64,000 nucleotides of DNA, taken from Pseudothermotoga_B sp051235805 (GTDB lineage: Bacteria; Thermotogota; Thermotogae; Thermotogales; DSM-5069). The notes under the pieces are model-generated. The model searched no databases and had not been told where the DNA came from. It was given only the letters and a program-made list of their open reading frames with translations. The first letter of the stretch is position 1, and each line of letters begins with the position of its first letter. Position numbers and translations under genes: made by a program. The stretch covers positions 992,001 to 1,056,000 of the forward strand of contig NZ_JBPNXV010000001.1 in NCBI RefSeq assembly GCF_051235805.1, read 5' to 3'. Below, piece after piece: positions 18,527 to 27,484 of the stretch.

Positions 18527-19216
18527 CTACTTCGCAGAGAAACCAGCTAAAAGGACAAACGATAGTACTACCAGCAAAGCACAACTAAGGGCAATTGTTC
18601 TCCAGATAATGGTAGCTGATCTCTTCCAGAAGGCATACGCAGGCCGTGGTGTGAGAAAATACCCAAGCAACATGCCAGTGGCAAAGCCGCCCACATGTGC
18701 TGCGTTGTTTATGCCACTCCCAGGTATGAAGCCATAGATGATGTTGAACAATATCATGGGCAAAAGTGCATAACCGGTGAACTGTCTCATGAAGAACGGT
18801 GTGTCACGTCGAAAGCCAAGTGCAAAGAGTACTCCTACAAGTCCAAAGATTGAGCCACTTGCTCCGACTGAAATGGCTTTGTAGTAAAGAAAATGTGTCG
18901 CAACATTACCCGCAACACCGGTGATCAAGTACACAAAGATGAATTTTTCAACACCATATACGGATTCAACGATATTCCCGAAGTAGAACAGCGCATAAGA
19001 ATTGAACAACAAATGCAGTAGTCCACCGTGAACAAAGATGGCTGTGACCATTCTATACCATTCACCATTGGCTACCAGTGGACCGTATTGTGCACCGAAT
19101 CGAATGAACAGATAAGCCTGAGTTCTAACACCTGTGAAACTCTCAACAAAAAACATCAAGATTGCAACTACTGCGTTTATCACCAAGATCACATACGTAG
19201 CTTTCAGAGATCTCAA
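18527..19216 (-). CDS. Rhomboid family intramembrane serine protease (second)
   Basis: This 229-residue multi-helix membrane protein has the rhomboid loop FVHGGLLHLLFNSYALF, the catalytic serine motif SVGASGSIFGLVG and the catalytic histidine in NNAAHVGGFATG. It differs clearly in sequence from the rhomboid at 12237-12908, so it is not a recent duplicate. The start is TTG at 19216 with GGAGGTG six bases upstream. It is convergent with the P-loop kinase-like gene and divergent from the liv operon. Substrate unknown. Confidence 0.9.
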   Translation of the reverse strand: MRSLKATYVILVINAVVAILMFFVESFTGVRTQAYLFIRFGAQYGPLVANGEWYRMVTAIFVHGGLLHLLFNSYALFYFGNIVESVYGVEKFIFVYLITGVAGNVATHFLYYKAISVGASGSIFGLVGVLFALGFRRDTPFFMRQFTGYALLPMILFNIIYGFIPGSGINNAAHVGGFATGMLLGYFLTPRPAYAFWKRSATIIWRTIALSCALLVVLSFVLLAGFSAK

Positions 19217-19325
19217 TCCTCACACCTCCTTCTTGATTATAAGACATGAAGAGCAAGTTATCAGAAGCCAAAGTGCAACCCCGAGCTGAAAGTAGCCCTG
19301 TCAGACAGTTCCTGCACCAGTTTTG

Positions 19326-19354
19326 TTGACATGATGCAACACAGATGATATAAT
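19326..19354 (+). promoter_or_regulatory. Near-perfect sigma-A promoter of the liv operon
   Basis: TTGACA at 19326-19331 and TATAAT at 19349-19354 are separated by exactly 17 bases, and the -10 is also of the extended type (TGATATAAT). Transcription would start near 19361, giving a leader of about 100 bases before livJ. Confidence 0.8.
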
Positions 19355-19462
19355 TGAAAAAGTTGAGAAAAAATTCACTGATTATGTAAGAAAAATGTTT
19401 CCAAGAGATAGATTTAGTTACCTAAATATCAACAACCATCCTTTGTGAAGGAGGCGGTGCAG

Positions 19463-20707
19463 GTGAAAAAGTTGCTGGTGGCATTCTTTGTATGTCTTGT
19501 CTTTGTAGCCTTTGCACAACAAGTCATCAAAATCGGTGCAATATTTCCACTGACAGGTCCGGCAGCAGCTACGGGTGTGAAGATCAAGTATGCAGTCGAG
19601 GTAGCCCAGGAAATCATCAACAACGAATATCCTGAGATCGAGTTATTACTTGGTAAGACGGCTGGTTTGCCGAATTTAGGCGGAGCCAAGATTCAGTTTG
19701 TCTTTGCAGATCATCAAGCAAACCCAGAACTTGCGATGGCTGAAGCAGAAAGACTCATCAGGAACGAAGGTGTAGTAGCTTTGATAGGTTGTTATCACTC
19801 GTCAGCCACAAAACCAGCAAGCCAGGTGGCAGAAAAGTATGGAATACCATTCATAGCTGGTTCGTCGAGTTCTGCTGCGCTTACCGAAAGAGGGCTTCAA
19901 TGGTTTTTCAGAATAGCTCCTCATGACGGTATGGAAACGGTCTTTTTCTTTGAGTATTTGAAGTATCTCAATCAGAAGTACAACGCAAACATAAAGAAAG
20001 TTGCCGTTGTCTACATCGATAACGAATATGGTGTTCACGCAGCACAGATGGTGAAGGAAAAGATAAAGGACTATCAGGCAGATGGCTTTTCATTGGTGGC
20101 AGATGTGAAATATCCGGCGAATGCGACGAATGTGGACATCGAGGTCCAAAAGATCAAAGGAGCCAAACCAGACGCAATTTTCCACGCATCCTACATTGGT
20201 GATATGACCATGTTTGTCAAGAAATACAAAGAGTTCAATGTTGTCCCGAAAGTTGTTCTCTCGTACTGCGGTGGTTATCAAGATCCACAGTTTGTCGTTA
20301 ACCTTGGAAAAGATGCAGATTACTTTGCCGGACCGAATGCCACTACATCTGCGCTCTTCAAGAAGATGCCCATTCTTGCGAAAATCAACGAGCTTTACAG
20401 AGCAAAATCTGGAGTGGACATCGACGGTCCTACCTTGGAAGATTTCGCTTCGGCAATCGTGATTGCTGAGGCAATCAACCTGGCTGGATCAACCGACCCA
20501 CAGAAGATACTGAACGTTCTAAAGACCACAGCCTTCATGGCTCCATACTTTGTTTCGGGAAGAATAAAATTTGGTCCCGATGGGCAGAATATTTACTCTG
20601 CCTCTGTTATGACTCAAATCTTTAACGGTGTCTATGAAGCTGTTTGGCCAGAACAATACCAAACAAAAGAACCAGCACCTCAATTTCCAGAGTGGAATAA
20701 GAGATAA
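19463..20707 (+). CDS. livJ: Branched-chain amino acid ABC transporter, substrate-binding protein
   Basis: The 414-residue periplasmic-binding protein of the LivJ/LivK family captures leucine, isoleucine, valine or related ligands outside the membrane. It has a signal peptide (KKLLVAFFVCLVFVAFA, cleaved before QQVIKIGAIFPLTGPAA) and the family motifs GAIFPLTG and the VVALIGCYHSSAT region. The GTG at 19463 is preferred because AAGGAGG lies eight bases upstream; an in-frame GTG at 19445 precedes that site. It is first in the livJHMGF operon. A stem-loop after its stop may set a higher level of the binding protein. Exact substrate is not certain. Confidence 0.93.
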   Translation: MKKLLVAFFVCLVFVAFAQQVIKIGAIFPLTGPAAATGVKIKYAVEVAQEIINNEYPEIELLLGKTAGLPNLGGAKIQFVFADHQANPELAMAEAERLIRNEGVVALIGCYHSSATKPASQVAEKYGIPFIAGSSSSAALTERGLQWFFRIAPHDGMETVFFFEYLKYLNQKYNANIKKVAVVYIDNEYGVHAAQMVKEKIKDYQADGFSLVADVKYPANATNVDIEVQKIKGAKPDAIFHASYIGDMTMFVKKYKEFNVVPKVVLSYCGGYQDPQFVVNLGKDADYFAGPNATTSALFKKMPILAKINELYRAKSGVDIDGPTLEDFASAIVIAEAINLAGSTDPQKILNVLKTTAFMAPYFVSGRIKFGPDGQNIYSASVMTQIFNGVYEAVWPEQYQTKEPAPQFPEWNKR

Positions 20708-20709
20708 AT

Positions 20710-20733
20710 AAAGGGGGGCGAAAGCCCCCTTTA
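20710..20733 (+). terminator. Intercistronic stem-loop between livJ and livH
   Basis: GGGGGC-GAAA-GCCCCC with flanking AAA/TTT pairs forms a strong GNRA-type hairpin. No long T-run follows (TTTAAAGATTT), so partial termination or protection of the livJ mRNA end is more likely than full termination. Confidence 0.65.
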
Positions 20734-20761
20734 AAGATTTAGCACAAAGAGGGGATGAGCT

Positions 20762-21616
20762 ATGTTCCTTCAGATTCTTCTGACAGGTGTGCTCATAGGT
20801 TCTGTGTATTCTCTTGTCGCCGTTGGTCTGACACTCGTGTGGGGACTTATGGATATCATAAACTTTGCACACGGTGATCTGATGATGATCTCAATGTACA
20901 CGGTCTTCTGGCTGTACACACTTCTGAACTTTGACCCGTTTGTTTCTTTACCGATCGCAGCTGGTCTCACTGCACTGCTTGGCATCTTGATCTACAAATT
21001 TGTGATCAAACGCGTGGTTAATGCACCGGGTTTGATGGCGTTGCTCGCCACCTTTGGTCTGAGTCTGTTCATTAGAAACCTTGCTCAATTTCTTTGGTCT
21101 CCAAACTACAGATTTGTTGGGGAATCAATTCTCTCAGGCAAGAGAATTCTCTTGGCTGATCTGGTAATAGGGCTTCCACAGTTAGTAGCAGCGCTTGGAA
21201 GCATTGCCATGACCCTTTTGATAGCCTTGTTTATAAAAAGAACAAAGACTGGAAAGGCAATTCAAGCAACCGCTCAAAGCAGAGACATAGCGGAGCTAAT
21301 GGGTGTTAACACAGAAAAGATATATGCGCTAACCTTTGCCTTGTCAGGAATATGTGTTGGTGTAGCGGGTACACTTCTCTCTGGCATCTTCCCCGTTTAT
21401 CCAGAGTCTGGTGCGATGTACGGATTGCTCGCCTTTGTAATAGTTGCATTGGGTGGCTTCGGAAACATCTGGGGTGCGTTCTACGCGGGCATCTTGATTG
21501 GTCTGACAGAAGCGCTGGGTGGCTTTTATCTGGGAACTCAATTCAAGTACGCCTTGGCATTCTTAATATACCTGTTGGTTCTTCAGTTCAGGCCTAAGGG
21601 CTTGTTCGGGTGGTGA
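20762..21616 (+). CDS. livH: Branched-chain amino acid ABC transporter permease LivH
   Basis: This 284-residue permease of the LivH type has about eight membrane helices and the characteristic N-terminal GLTLVWGLMDIINFAHGDLMM. The conserved GSVYSLVAVGLTL stretch and the EAA-like region ALGGFGNIWGAFYAGILIGL are also present. The ATG at 20762 follows a GAGGGG site. The gene lies between the livJ hairpin and livM, whose start overlaps or abuts its stop. Confidence 0.94.
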   Translation: MFLQILLTGVLIGSVYSLVAVGLTLVWGLMDIINFAHGDLMMISMYTVFWLYTLLNFDPFVSLPIAAGLTALLGILIYKFVIKRVVNAPGLMALLATFGLSLFIRNLAQFLWSPNYRFVGESILSGKRILLADLVIGLPQLVAALGSIAMTLLIALFIKRTKTGKAIQATAQSRDIAELMGVNTEKIYALTFALSGICVGVAGTLLSGIFPVYPESGAMYGLLAFVIVALGGFGNIWGAFYAGILIGLTEALGGFYLGTQFKYALAFLIYLLVLQFRPKGLFGW

Positions 21617-22593
21617 TCCTACAGATGAAAAATCGTATGCTCTATGGGATCTTGTTGGCAATACTGATTCTTCCATTTGCTTTTCAGAATGTGAATTTTC
21701 AGCACGTTCTGATAATGTTTTTGATCTTCGCCGGGCTTGGTGAGAGCTGGAATATCATAACGGGTTTTGCTGGGCAGACTTCCTTTGGTCATGCAGCCTT
21801 TTTTGGTATCGGTGCATATACCTCAACGGTCTTTTTTTACAAATTCAGCGTATCGCCGTGGCTTGGTATGATATTAGGTGCGATCTTTGCTGCAGTTGTG
21901 GCAGCTGTAGTGAGTTATCCGTGTTTCAGATTGAAAGGCCATTACTTCGCCATCGCTACACTTGCCGTTGCAGAGATCATCAAACAACTGTTTGTGAGTT
22001 GGGACTACGTGGAAGGTGCTACAGGAATATCGATACCCGTCAAGCCAGATAGTTTCTGGCTCATGCAATTTCACAAATCGAAGATACCTTACTTTCTCAT
22101 CGCGTATATTCTTTTTGTGATTGCCCTGACTGTTGCTGTCCTCATTGAGAGAAACAAGATGGGATATTACCTGAAGGCGATACGCGAAAGCCATGAAGCT
22201 GCCGAGGCGTTGGGCATAAACACCACCAGGTACAAACTGTACGCAATGATGATAAGCTCCGCAATCACAGCCCTATTTGGCTCACTGTATGCACAGTACA
22301 TTTTGTACATAGACCCATTCATGGTTTTCGGACTCGATATATCGATGAAGATAGTCTTGCTAACAGTTCTCGGTGGAATTGGCAATGTCTATGGACCTGT
22401 TGTCGGAGCTGGTATATTGATACCACTTTCAGAATACACACGTGCCTTCTTGGGAGGAACTGGAAAGGGCATAGATCTAATGATTTACGGTGCACTCATA
22501 GTTGTAGTCGCATGCTTTGAACCACGAGGTATACTTGGACTTTTCAAGAGATCCAAAAAGAGAGGTGCACAATATGTCAAGACCGCTGCTTGA
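21610..22593 (+). CDS. livM: Branched-chain amino acid ABC transporter permease LivM
   Basis: This is the second permease of the LivHM pair, 327 residues from the GTG at 21610. The motif SFGHAAFFGIGAYTS, typical of LivM, is present, as is the cytoplasmic ESHEAAEALGINTTRYKL loop that contacts the ATPase. An internal ATG at 21625 is an equally plausible start. The 3' end overlaps livG by 20 bases, which supports coupled translation. Confidence 0.93.
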   Translation: MVILQMKNRMLYGILLAILILPFAFQNVNFQHVLIMFLIFAGLGESWNIITGFAGQTSFGHAAFFGIGAYTSTVFFYKFSVSPWLGMILGAIFAAVVAAVVSYPCFRLKGHYFAIATLAVAEIIKQLFVSWDYVEGATGISIPVKPDSFWLMQFHKSKIPYFLIAYILFVIALTVAVLIERNKMGYYLKAIRESHEAAEALGINTTRYKLYAMMISSAITALFGSLYAQYILYIDPFMVFGLDISMKIVLLTVLGGIGNVYGPVVGAGILIPLSEYTRAFLGGTGKGIDLMIYGALIVVVACFEPRGILGLFKRSKKRGAQYVKTAA

Positions 22594-23329
22594 GGTTCAA
22601 AATTTGACGATGAAGTTTGGCAATCTCATTGCAAATGACAATGTTTCTTTTTTCGTGAACGAAGGGGAGATAGTGAGCCTGATAGGACCCAATGGCGCTG
22701 GAAAGACAACACTTTTCAGCTGCATAAGTGGGTTCTACAAGCCTTTCGCAGGAAAGGTCTTCTTCGACGGGAAGGACATAACTGGAAAAACAACGCACGA
22801 GATCACTTTGATGGGTCTTACCAGAACCTTTCAGATAGTCAAACCTCTGAAGGAGATGACGGTAAAAGAAAACGTATTAACAGGAGCCTTTTTACACGCG
22901 CAAAATAAGAAAGAGGCTGAGCTTGTTGCCGAGCAAGTTTTGCAGATGACTCACTTATGGGAGAAGAGAGATATGCCAGCAGGCAGTTTGACGATAGCGG
23001 ACAAGAAAAGGCTTGAAATCGCAAAGGTCCTTGCTACGAAACCAAGGATGATCATGTTAGACGAGACAATGGCAGGCTTGAACAGAACAGAAGTTAAGGA
23101 AGCGATGGAGTTGTGTGTCGCTCTGAACAAGAGTGGTATCACACTTTTGATAGTTGAACATGTTATGGAAGCTATCATGCCCATTTCAAACAGGGTTGTT
23201 GTTCTGAACGCTGGAAAGAAGATCACCGAAGGAACTCCAGAAGAGGTTACAAACAACGAAGAGGTCATAAAGGCATATCTGGGGGAGAGATATTATGCTA
23301 AGAGTAGACAAACTAACCGTGGGATATGA
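22574..23329 (+). CDS. livG: Branched-chain amino acid ABC transporter ATP-binding protein LivG
   Basis: The ATPase of 251 residues has Walker A GPNGAGKTT, an ABC-signature region degenerate at AGSLTIADKKRLEIAKVLA, and Walker B MIMLDET. The poorly conserved signature (LTIAD instead of LSGGQ) fits LivG proteins, which often have LSYGQ-like forms, but is weaker than usual. The ATG at 22574 has GAGGTG upstream and lies inside the livM end. livF starts 35 bases before its stop. Confidence 0.93.
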   Translation: MSRPLLEVQNLTMKFGNLIANDNVSFFVNEGEIVSLIGPNGAGKTTLFSCISGFYKPFAGKVFFDGKDITGKTTHEITLMGLTRTFQIVKPLKEMTVKENVLTGAFLHAQNKKEAELVAEQVLQMTHLWEKRDMPAGSLTIADKKRLEIAKVLATKPRMIMLDETMAGLNRTEVKEAMELCVALNKSGITLLIVEHVMEAIMPISNRVVVLNAGKKITEGTPEEVTNNEEVIKAYLGERYYAKSRQTNRGI

Positions 23330-23999
23330 CAGCGTACCTGTTATCTTCGAGGTTTCTTTCAGCGTAAATGAAGGAGAACTGGTTTCAGTAGTTGGTTCGA
23401 ACGGAGCAGGTAAATCCACTATTTTAAAAACCGTATCTGGGTTGCTGAAACCTTTCTCAGGAAAGATTGAGTTCATGGGCAAGAGAATCGATCAGCTCCC
23501 AGCGCATGAGATCGTCAAAATGGGAATCGCACATGTTCCCGAAGGTAGGCATGTATTTGGCAAGATGTCGGTGAAGGACAATCTGTTGATGGGAGCTTAC
23601 ACGATAAACGACCAATCACAAGTGCAAAAATTCCTGGCAGAAGTCTTTGAGCTCTTCCCAAGGTTGAAAGAAAGAGAGTATCAGAAAGCAGAAACTCTCT
23701 CTGGCGGTGAACAACAGATGCTCGCAATTGGAAGAGCTCTTATGGCGAAACCAAAGCTTATCTTGGTCGATGAGATGTCCTTGGGACTGATGCCCATAAT
23801 GGTTGACAGAGTCTTAGAGGTTCTCAAAGAGATAAACAGAAAAGGTGTAGCAGTATTGATGGTTGAACAAAAGGTGCAGGAAGCCTTGGAGATAGCAGAT
23901 AGAGGTTATATTCTTCAAACTGGGAGGATAATTGCAGAAGGAACCGGGCGAGAGCTACTCGAAAACGAACTGGTCAAGAAGGCATACCTTGGAATCTGA
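23295..23999 (+). CDS. livF: Branched-chain amino acid ABC transporter ATP-binding protein LivF
   Basis: This 234-residue ATPase of the LivF type has Walker A GSNGAGKST, the ABC signature LSGGEQQMLAIGRALM and Walker B LILVDEMSLGLMP. It pairs with LivG to energise the LivHM pore. The ATG at 23295 is preceded by GGGGGAGAG within the livG end. A terminator hairpin follows the stop codon. Confidence 0.95.
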   Translation: MLRVDKLTVGYDSVPVIFEVSFSVNEGELVSVVGSNGAGKSTILKTVSGLLKPFSGKIEFMGKRIDQLPAHEIVKMGIAHVPEGRHVFGKMSVKDNLLMGAYTINDQSQVQKFLAEVFELFPRLKEREYQKAETLSGGEQQMLAIGRALMAKPKLILVDEMSLGLMPIMVDRVLEVLKEINRKGVAVLMVEQKVQEALEIADRGYILQTGRIIAEGTGRELLENELVKKAYLGI

Positions 24000-24015
24000 T
24001 CTCTCTCAATTCTAT

Positions 24016-24042
24016 GAAGGGGATAAAGTTTTATCCCCTTTC
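24016..24042 (+). terminator. Terminator of the liv operon
   Basis: AAGGGGATAAA and TTTATCCCCTT form an 11-base-pair stem around a two-base loop, followed by TCTTG. The strong, nearly perfect stem 15 bases after the livF stop marks the operon end; the T-tract is short. Confidence 0.75.
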
Positions 24043-24045
24043 TTG

Positions 24046-24502
24046 ATCTGTCGTTTCCAAATTAGCGCTGCTTTTCTTCTAATTCTTTTAAAGTCTTCAT
24101 AGTCACATCTCATCTGCTTTAGCCTATCTTCAGAAAGTTCTGTATTCAGAATTTCCTCTCTCATAAGCATTACTATTGGCTTGACATGTACAAATCTCTG
24201 CCTTGACTGTATAAGTTCTGTAGGCATCTGTTAAGTTGATTTTCTGCGTGTTGTAGTCTGGTCTTGTACTGAGTTGGGATACTAATCGTCTGGTCACACA
24301 GACATTAAGGTTTAAGACTGGTTTTAAGCTGACAGACAGAGAATGTATTTGGATTGACTTTGAAAGATGTCCTTGCTTTCAACCGCTGATTCATGATACA
24401 GGAATAGAAATCAGCTATTCATCACAATTTTCTGAAGGGGGTATGCTTTCTGGCTGAATCTGTGTAAAATATAACGTAGACTGAGTGGTGGAGGCGATGA
24501 AC
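24046..24502. other. Intergenic region between liv operon and gnd, possible decayed ORF
   Basis: About 450 bases without a convincing gene. On the minus strand an open frame of 71 codons (24012-24227) encodes a charged peptide (RFVHVKPIVMLMREEILNTE and onward). It has no ribosome site, runs into the liv terminator and matches nothing I know; it may be a remnant of a longer gene. A TAAAAT at 24465-24470 could be a weak -10 for gnd, without a clear -35. Confidence 0.3.
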
Positions 24503-25909
24503 ATGAAGGCTCAGATTGGAGTTGTAGGGCTTGCCGTAATGGGGCAGAATCTGGCTTTGAATATCGCGAGAAATGGTTACAGTGTGGCTGTGTACAACAG
24601 GACAGCAGAGAGGACTAAGAAGTTCGTCGAAGAGAGAGTGAAAGCCGAGAAAATATTGCCTTCTTATGATCTTCAACACTTTGTTCAATCTATCGAAAGG
24701 CCAAGAAAGATAATCCTCATGGTTAAAGCAGGTACTCCGGTCGACGAAATGATCGAAGAGCTTTTGCCGTTTCTGGAGAGAGGAGATCTACTGATAGATG
24801 CCGGAAATTCACACTATGCGGATACCAACAGAAGATTGGATAAGCTTTCTGAGCACGGTATTCTTTACCTTGGTACAGGTGTCTCTGGTGGAGAGTATGG
24901 CGCATTGCATGGTCCGTCGATAATGCCTGGCGGGACTTTGCAAGCCTACAAATTGGTGGAAGATGTCTTTTTGAAGATCGCCGCGAAAACAGAGGATGGA
25001 CCATGTTGCACTTATGTTGGTAATCGATCAGCAGGGCATTTTGTGAAGATGGTGCACAACGGCATTGAATATGCGATAATGCAAGCGATCTCTGAGATCT
25101 ACGATCTGATGAGAAAAGTTTTGAAGATGAACAGCGAAGAAATCGGACAGGTCTTTGAGCGATGGAATAATGGTGAGCTTTCATCTTTTCTCGTTGAGAT
25201 AACCTACAAGATTATGAGAAGAATAGACGAAGAAACAAACAAACCTTTGGTTGAGTTAATACTCGATAAAGCAGAGCAGAAAGGAACTGGTAAATGGACC
25301 GCTCAGACAGCCCTTGATCTTGGTGTTCCAACGCCCTCTTTGAGTACTGCTGTCTTCGCAAGAACCATCTCTCATTTCAAAGAGCAAAGAGAACAGTTGT
25401 CAAAGATTTTCGGGGAAAAGCACAAAGTCAATGCCGACAAATCACTTTTGCAGGATCTTGAGAAATCATTGCTCTTTGCCGTCTTTCTTTCTTTCTCGCA
25501 AGGCTTATGGCTCATCAGTGAGGCATCGGTCGCTTACAACTACAACATAGATCTGTTAGAAGTTCTGCGGATCTGGAAAGGTGGCTGCATCATAAGGGCA
25601 AAACTCTTAGACTTTCTGCGAAGGATTCTGAAAGAAAATCCGCAAAACGTCAACTTGCTCGCTAGCGAGACTGCTATGAACTTTCTCAAAGAAAAACTTC
25701 CTTCTGTCTTGAAAGTCAGTTCAGTTGCGAGAGAAGCATCTTTGCCTATGCCTGTTCTGAGCAGCTGTATTGATTATCTGTTCAGTCTAACAGAAGAGAA
25801 TCTTCCCGCAAATCTCATACAAGCACAGAGAGATTTCTTTGGCGCTCATACCTTCGAGAGGATCGACAAAGAGGGAACCTTCCACGTTGAGTGGCAAGAA
25901 TTGGAATGA
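24503..25909 (+). CDS. gnd: 6-phosphogluconate dehydrogenase, decarboxylating
   Basis: This enzyme oxidises 6-phosphogluconate to ribulose 5-phosphate and CO2 with NAD(P)+. The 468 residues have the N-terminal Rossmann motif GLAVMGQNLALNIARNGY, the GTGVSGGEYGALHGPSIMPGG substrate loop, the catalytic KMVHNGIEY and the conserved GTGKWTAQTALDLGVPTP. Length is normal. I chose ATG 24503 because GGAGG lies eight bases upstream; GTG or ATG codons at 24485-24497 sit on or before that site. It is a single-gene unit ended by a shared terminator with the convergent kinase gene. Confidence 0.95.
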   Translation: MKAQIGVVGLAVMGQNLALNIARNGYSVAVYNRTAERTKKFVEERVKAEKILPSYDLQHFVQSIERPRKIILMVKAGTPVDEMIEELLPFLERGDLLIDAGNSHYADTNRRLDKLSEHGILYLGTGVSGGEYGALHGPSIMPGGTLQAYKLVEDVFLKIAAKTEDGPCCTYVGNRSAGHFVKMVHNGIEYAIMQAISEIYDLMRKVLKMNSEEIGQVFERWNNGELSSFLVEITYKIMRRIDEETNKPLVELILDKAEQKGTGKWTAQTALDLGVPTPSLSTAVFARTISHFKEQREQLSKIFGEKHKVNADKSLLQDLEKSLLFAVFLSFSQGLWLISEASVAYNYNIDLLEVLRIWKGGCIIRAKLLDFLRRILKENPQNVNLLASETAMNFLKEKLPSVLKVSSVAREASLPMPVLSSCIDYLFSLTEENLPANLIQAQRDFFGAHTFERIDKEGTFHVEWQELE

Positions 25910-25914
25910 ATAAA

Positions 25915-25940
25915 AAAGGTGAGGCATCTGCCTCACCTTT
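25915..25940. terminator. Bidirectional terminator between gnd and the FGGY kinase gene
   Basis: AAAGGTGAGGCA-TC-TGCCTCACCTTT is a perfect 12-bp stem with A/T-rich flanks on both sides. The stop codon of the minus-strand kinase gene lies within it, so it can terminate both converging transcripts. Confidence 0.85.
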
Positions 25941-27459
25941 AAAGCTTTTTCATCAATGACGATGTGCTTGTGTACAGTTCTAAGAAGATCTCGTAGTACC
26001 TGTCGTAGATTTTTCTCGACTCTGGGTCTGGCTCAACGGCTTCTTTGTACTTCACCCAGCTTTTAATTCTCTCGGGTTTGTCTATCACACCGGTTCCAAG
26101 ACCTGCTAAGAACGCGTCGCCAAAAGGTGCTTCTACCAAACTCGCAACTTGACGCATCTTAAAGCCAGTGACATCAGCAAAGATCCTCACCCACAGATTT
26201 GATTTCGCTACACCACCGACGATCCAACATTCGTCGTTGAGCTTCAAGCCAGCTTTCAATCCTTCTTCAATGTTGTGCCTGAGGGCGTAGGCAGCTCCTT
26301 CCATAAAAGCCCTGTACACGTGGGCTCGGCTGTGATAGAGGCTCAGCCCAAAGACAACACCTTTTGCAAACGGATCCCAGATCGGTGATCTCTCGCCCAT
26401 GAAGTATGGAAGAACCACAATACCTTCGCTTCCGGGTGCTACTTGTTCTGCTTCTCTATCGAAAAGCTGATACACTGATGTGTTAATTCTCTCAGCAACT
26501 ACATTTTCAGATTCGCCGAACTGTTCTTTGAACCATCTTGCGAGTGCTCCGGTCGTGGCTGAACCACCAAAGGTGTATATACGTTCTGTGTCGTAAACTA
26601 CATATGGGTAGCTCACCAAACCAAAGGCAAGTTTGCTCCCATCGTGAACAGTACCCCAACACGTCGATGTTCCAACCATTGCAACGTGTTCGCCCTCTTC
26701 AAGTGCGCCTGCTGAAAACTGTGCAACCGGTGCATCAATGCCTCCTGCGATGATCGGTGTACCTTCCAACAAACCACAGAGTGAGGCAGCCTGCTTTGTG
26801 ATTCTTCCTACTACTTCTGAAGATTTCACAATTTTCTCAGGTAGATAATCAATTGGGATACCGAGCACTTTACACATGTGATCGGACCAATTGAGTTTGC
26901 GAATATCGAACAAACCTCCGATATTCCCAGCTGAGGAGTAGTCTATGGCAAGCTGTCCGGTCATTTGGTAGATCACGTAGTCTTTTGGAGTGAGGAATTT
27001 GTAGATCTTTTTCCAGATCTCAGGTTCATTGTTTCTTATCCACATCATCTTTGGAAAACCAAAGTATGAATCGACATAATTCCCAGTTATCTGAAAGATC
27101 TCTTCTTTAGGAATGTTTTTCTTAACCCATTCTGTTTCCTCCACCGCGCGGCGATCCATCCAGATCAGACAAGGGTATAAGGGCTGTACATTTCTGTCAA
27201 CAGGAATGCCAGCGCCGCCGAACAATCCACTGATTGCCATGCCAGCGATCTTCTTCCTGTCGACTTTAGATTTATCAATTATCTGCCTCGTGGTTTCAAA
27301 AACTGCTTTAACCCAGACATCGGGCCACTGTTCAGCCCAATTAGGTTTGGGTTTGATGACATCGTATTCCACTGAAGCTTCCCCAATGACATTGCCAAAT
27401 TCATCGACCATCACAGTTTTCGTTCCCTGAGTACCAATATCACTGCCTATCAGATACAT
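25939..27459 (-). CDS. FGGY-family carbohydrate kinase, probable L-ribulokinase role
   Basis: The 506-residue kinase of the FGGY superfamily has the N-terminal phosphate motif GSDIGTQGTKTVMVDEFG and the mid-protein motif GGIDAPVAQFSAGA. It also has the FGGY-like GVAKSNLWVRIFADVTG signature near the C-terminus. By sequence it resembles xylulokinases more than classical AraB. It is encoded with an L-fucose-isomerase-like gene inside an arabinose locus that also encodes AraD but has no classical araB. So phosphorylation of L-ribulose is the likeliest job (inference); xylulose is the alternative. The ATG at 27459 has GGAGG eight bases upstream. Confidence 0.8.
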   Translation of the reverse strand: MYLIGSDIGTQGTKTVMVDEFGNVIGEASVEYDVIKPKPNWAEQWPDVWVKAVFETTRQIIDKSKVDRKKIAGMAISGLFGGAGIPVDRNVQPLYPCLIWMDRRAVEETEWVKKNIPKEEIFQITGNYVDSYFGFPKMMWIRNNEPEIWKKIYKFLTPKDYVIYQMTGQLAIDYSSAGNIGGLFDIRKLNWSDHMCKVLGIPIDYLPEKIVKSSEVVGRITKQAASLCGLLEGTPIIAGGIDAPVAQFSAGALEEGEHVAMVGTSTCWGTVHDGSKLAFGLVSYPYVVYDTERIYTFGGSATTGALARWFKEQFGESENVVAERINTSVYQLFDREAEQVAPGSEGIVVLPYFMGERSPIWDPFAKGVVFGLSLYHSRAHVYRAFMEGAAYALRHNIEEGLKAGLKLNDECWIVGGVAKSNLWVRIFADVTGFKMRQVASLVEAPFGDAFLAGLGTGVIDKPERIKSWVKYKEAVEPDPESRKIYDRYYEIFLELYTSTSSLMKKL

Positions 27460-27484
27460 CGTTTATGCCTCCCTTGATCTTCAA

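Noticed and set aside
24012..24227. Minus-strand open frame of 71 codons downstream of livF
   Set aside because: It has a coding-like charged composition but no ribosome site, and its end lies within the liv terminator. I kept it only as a possible relic in the intergenic note.
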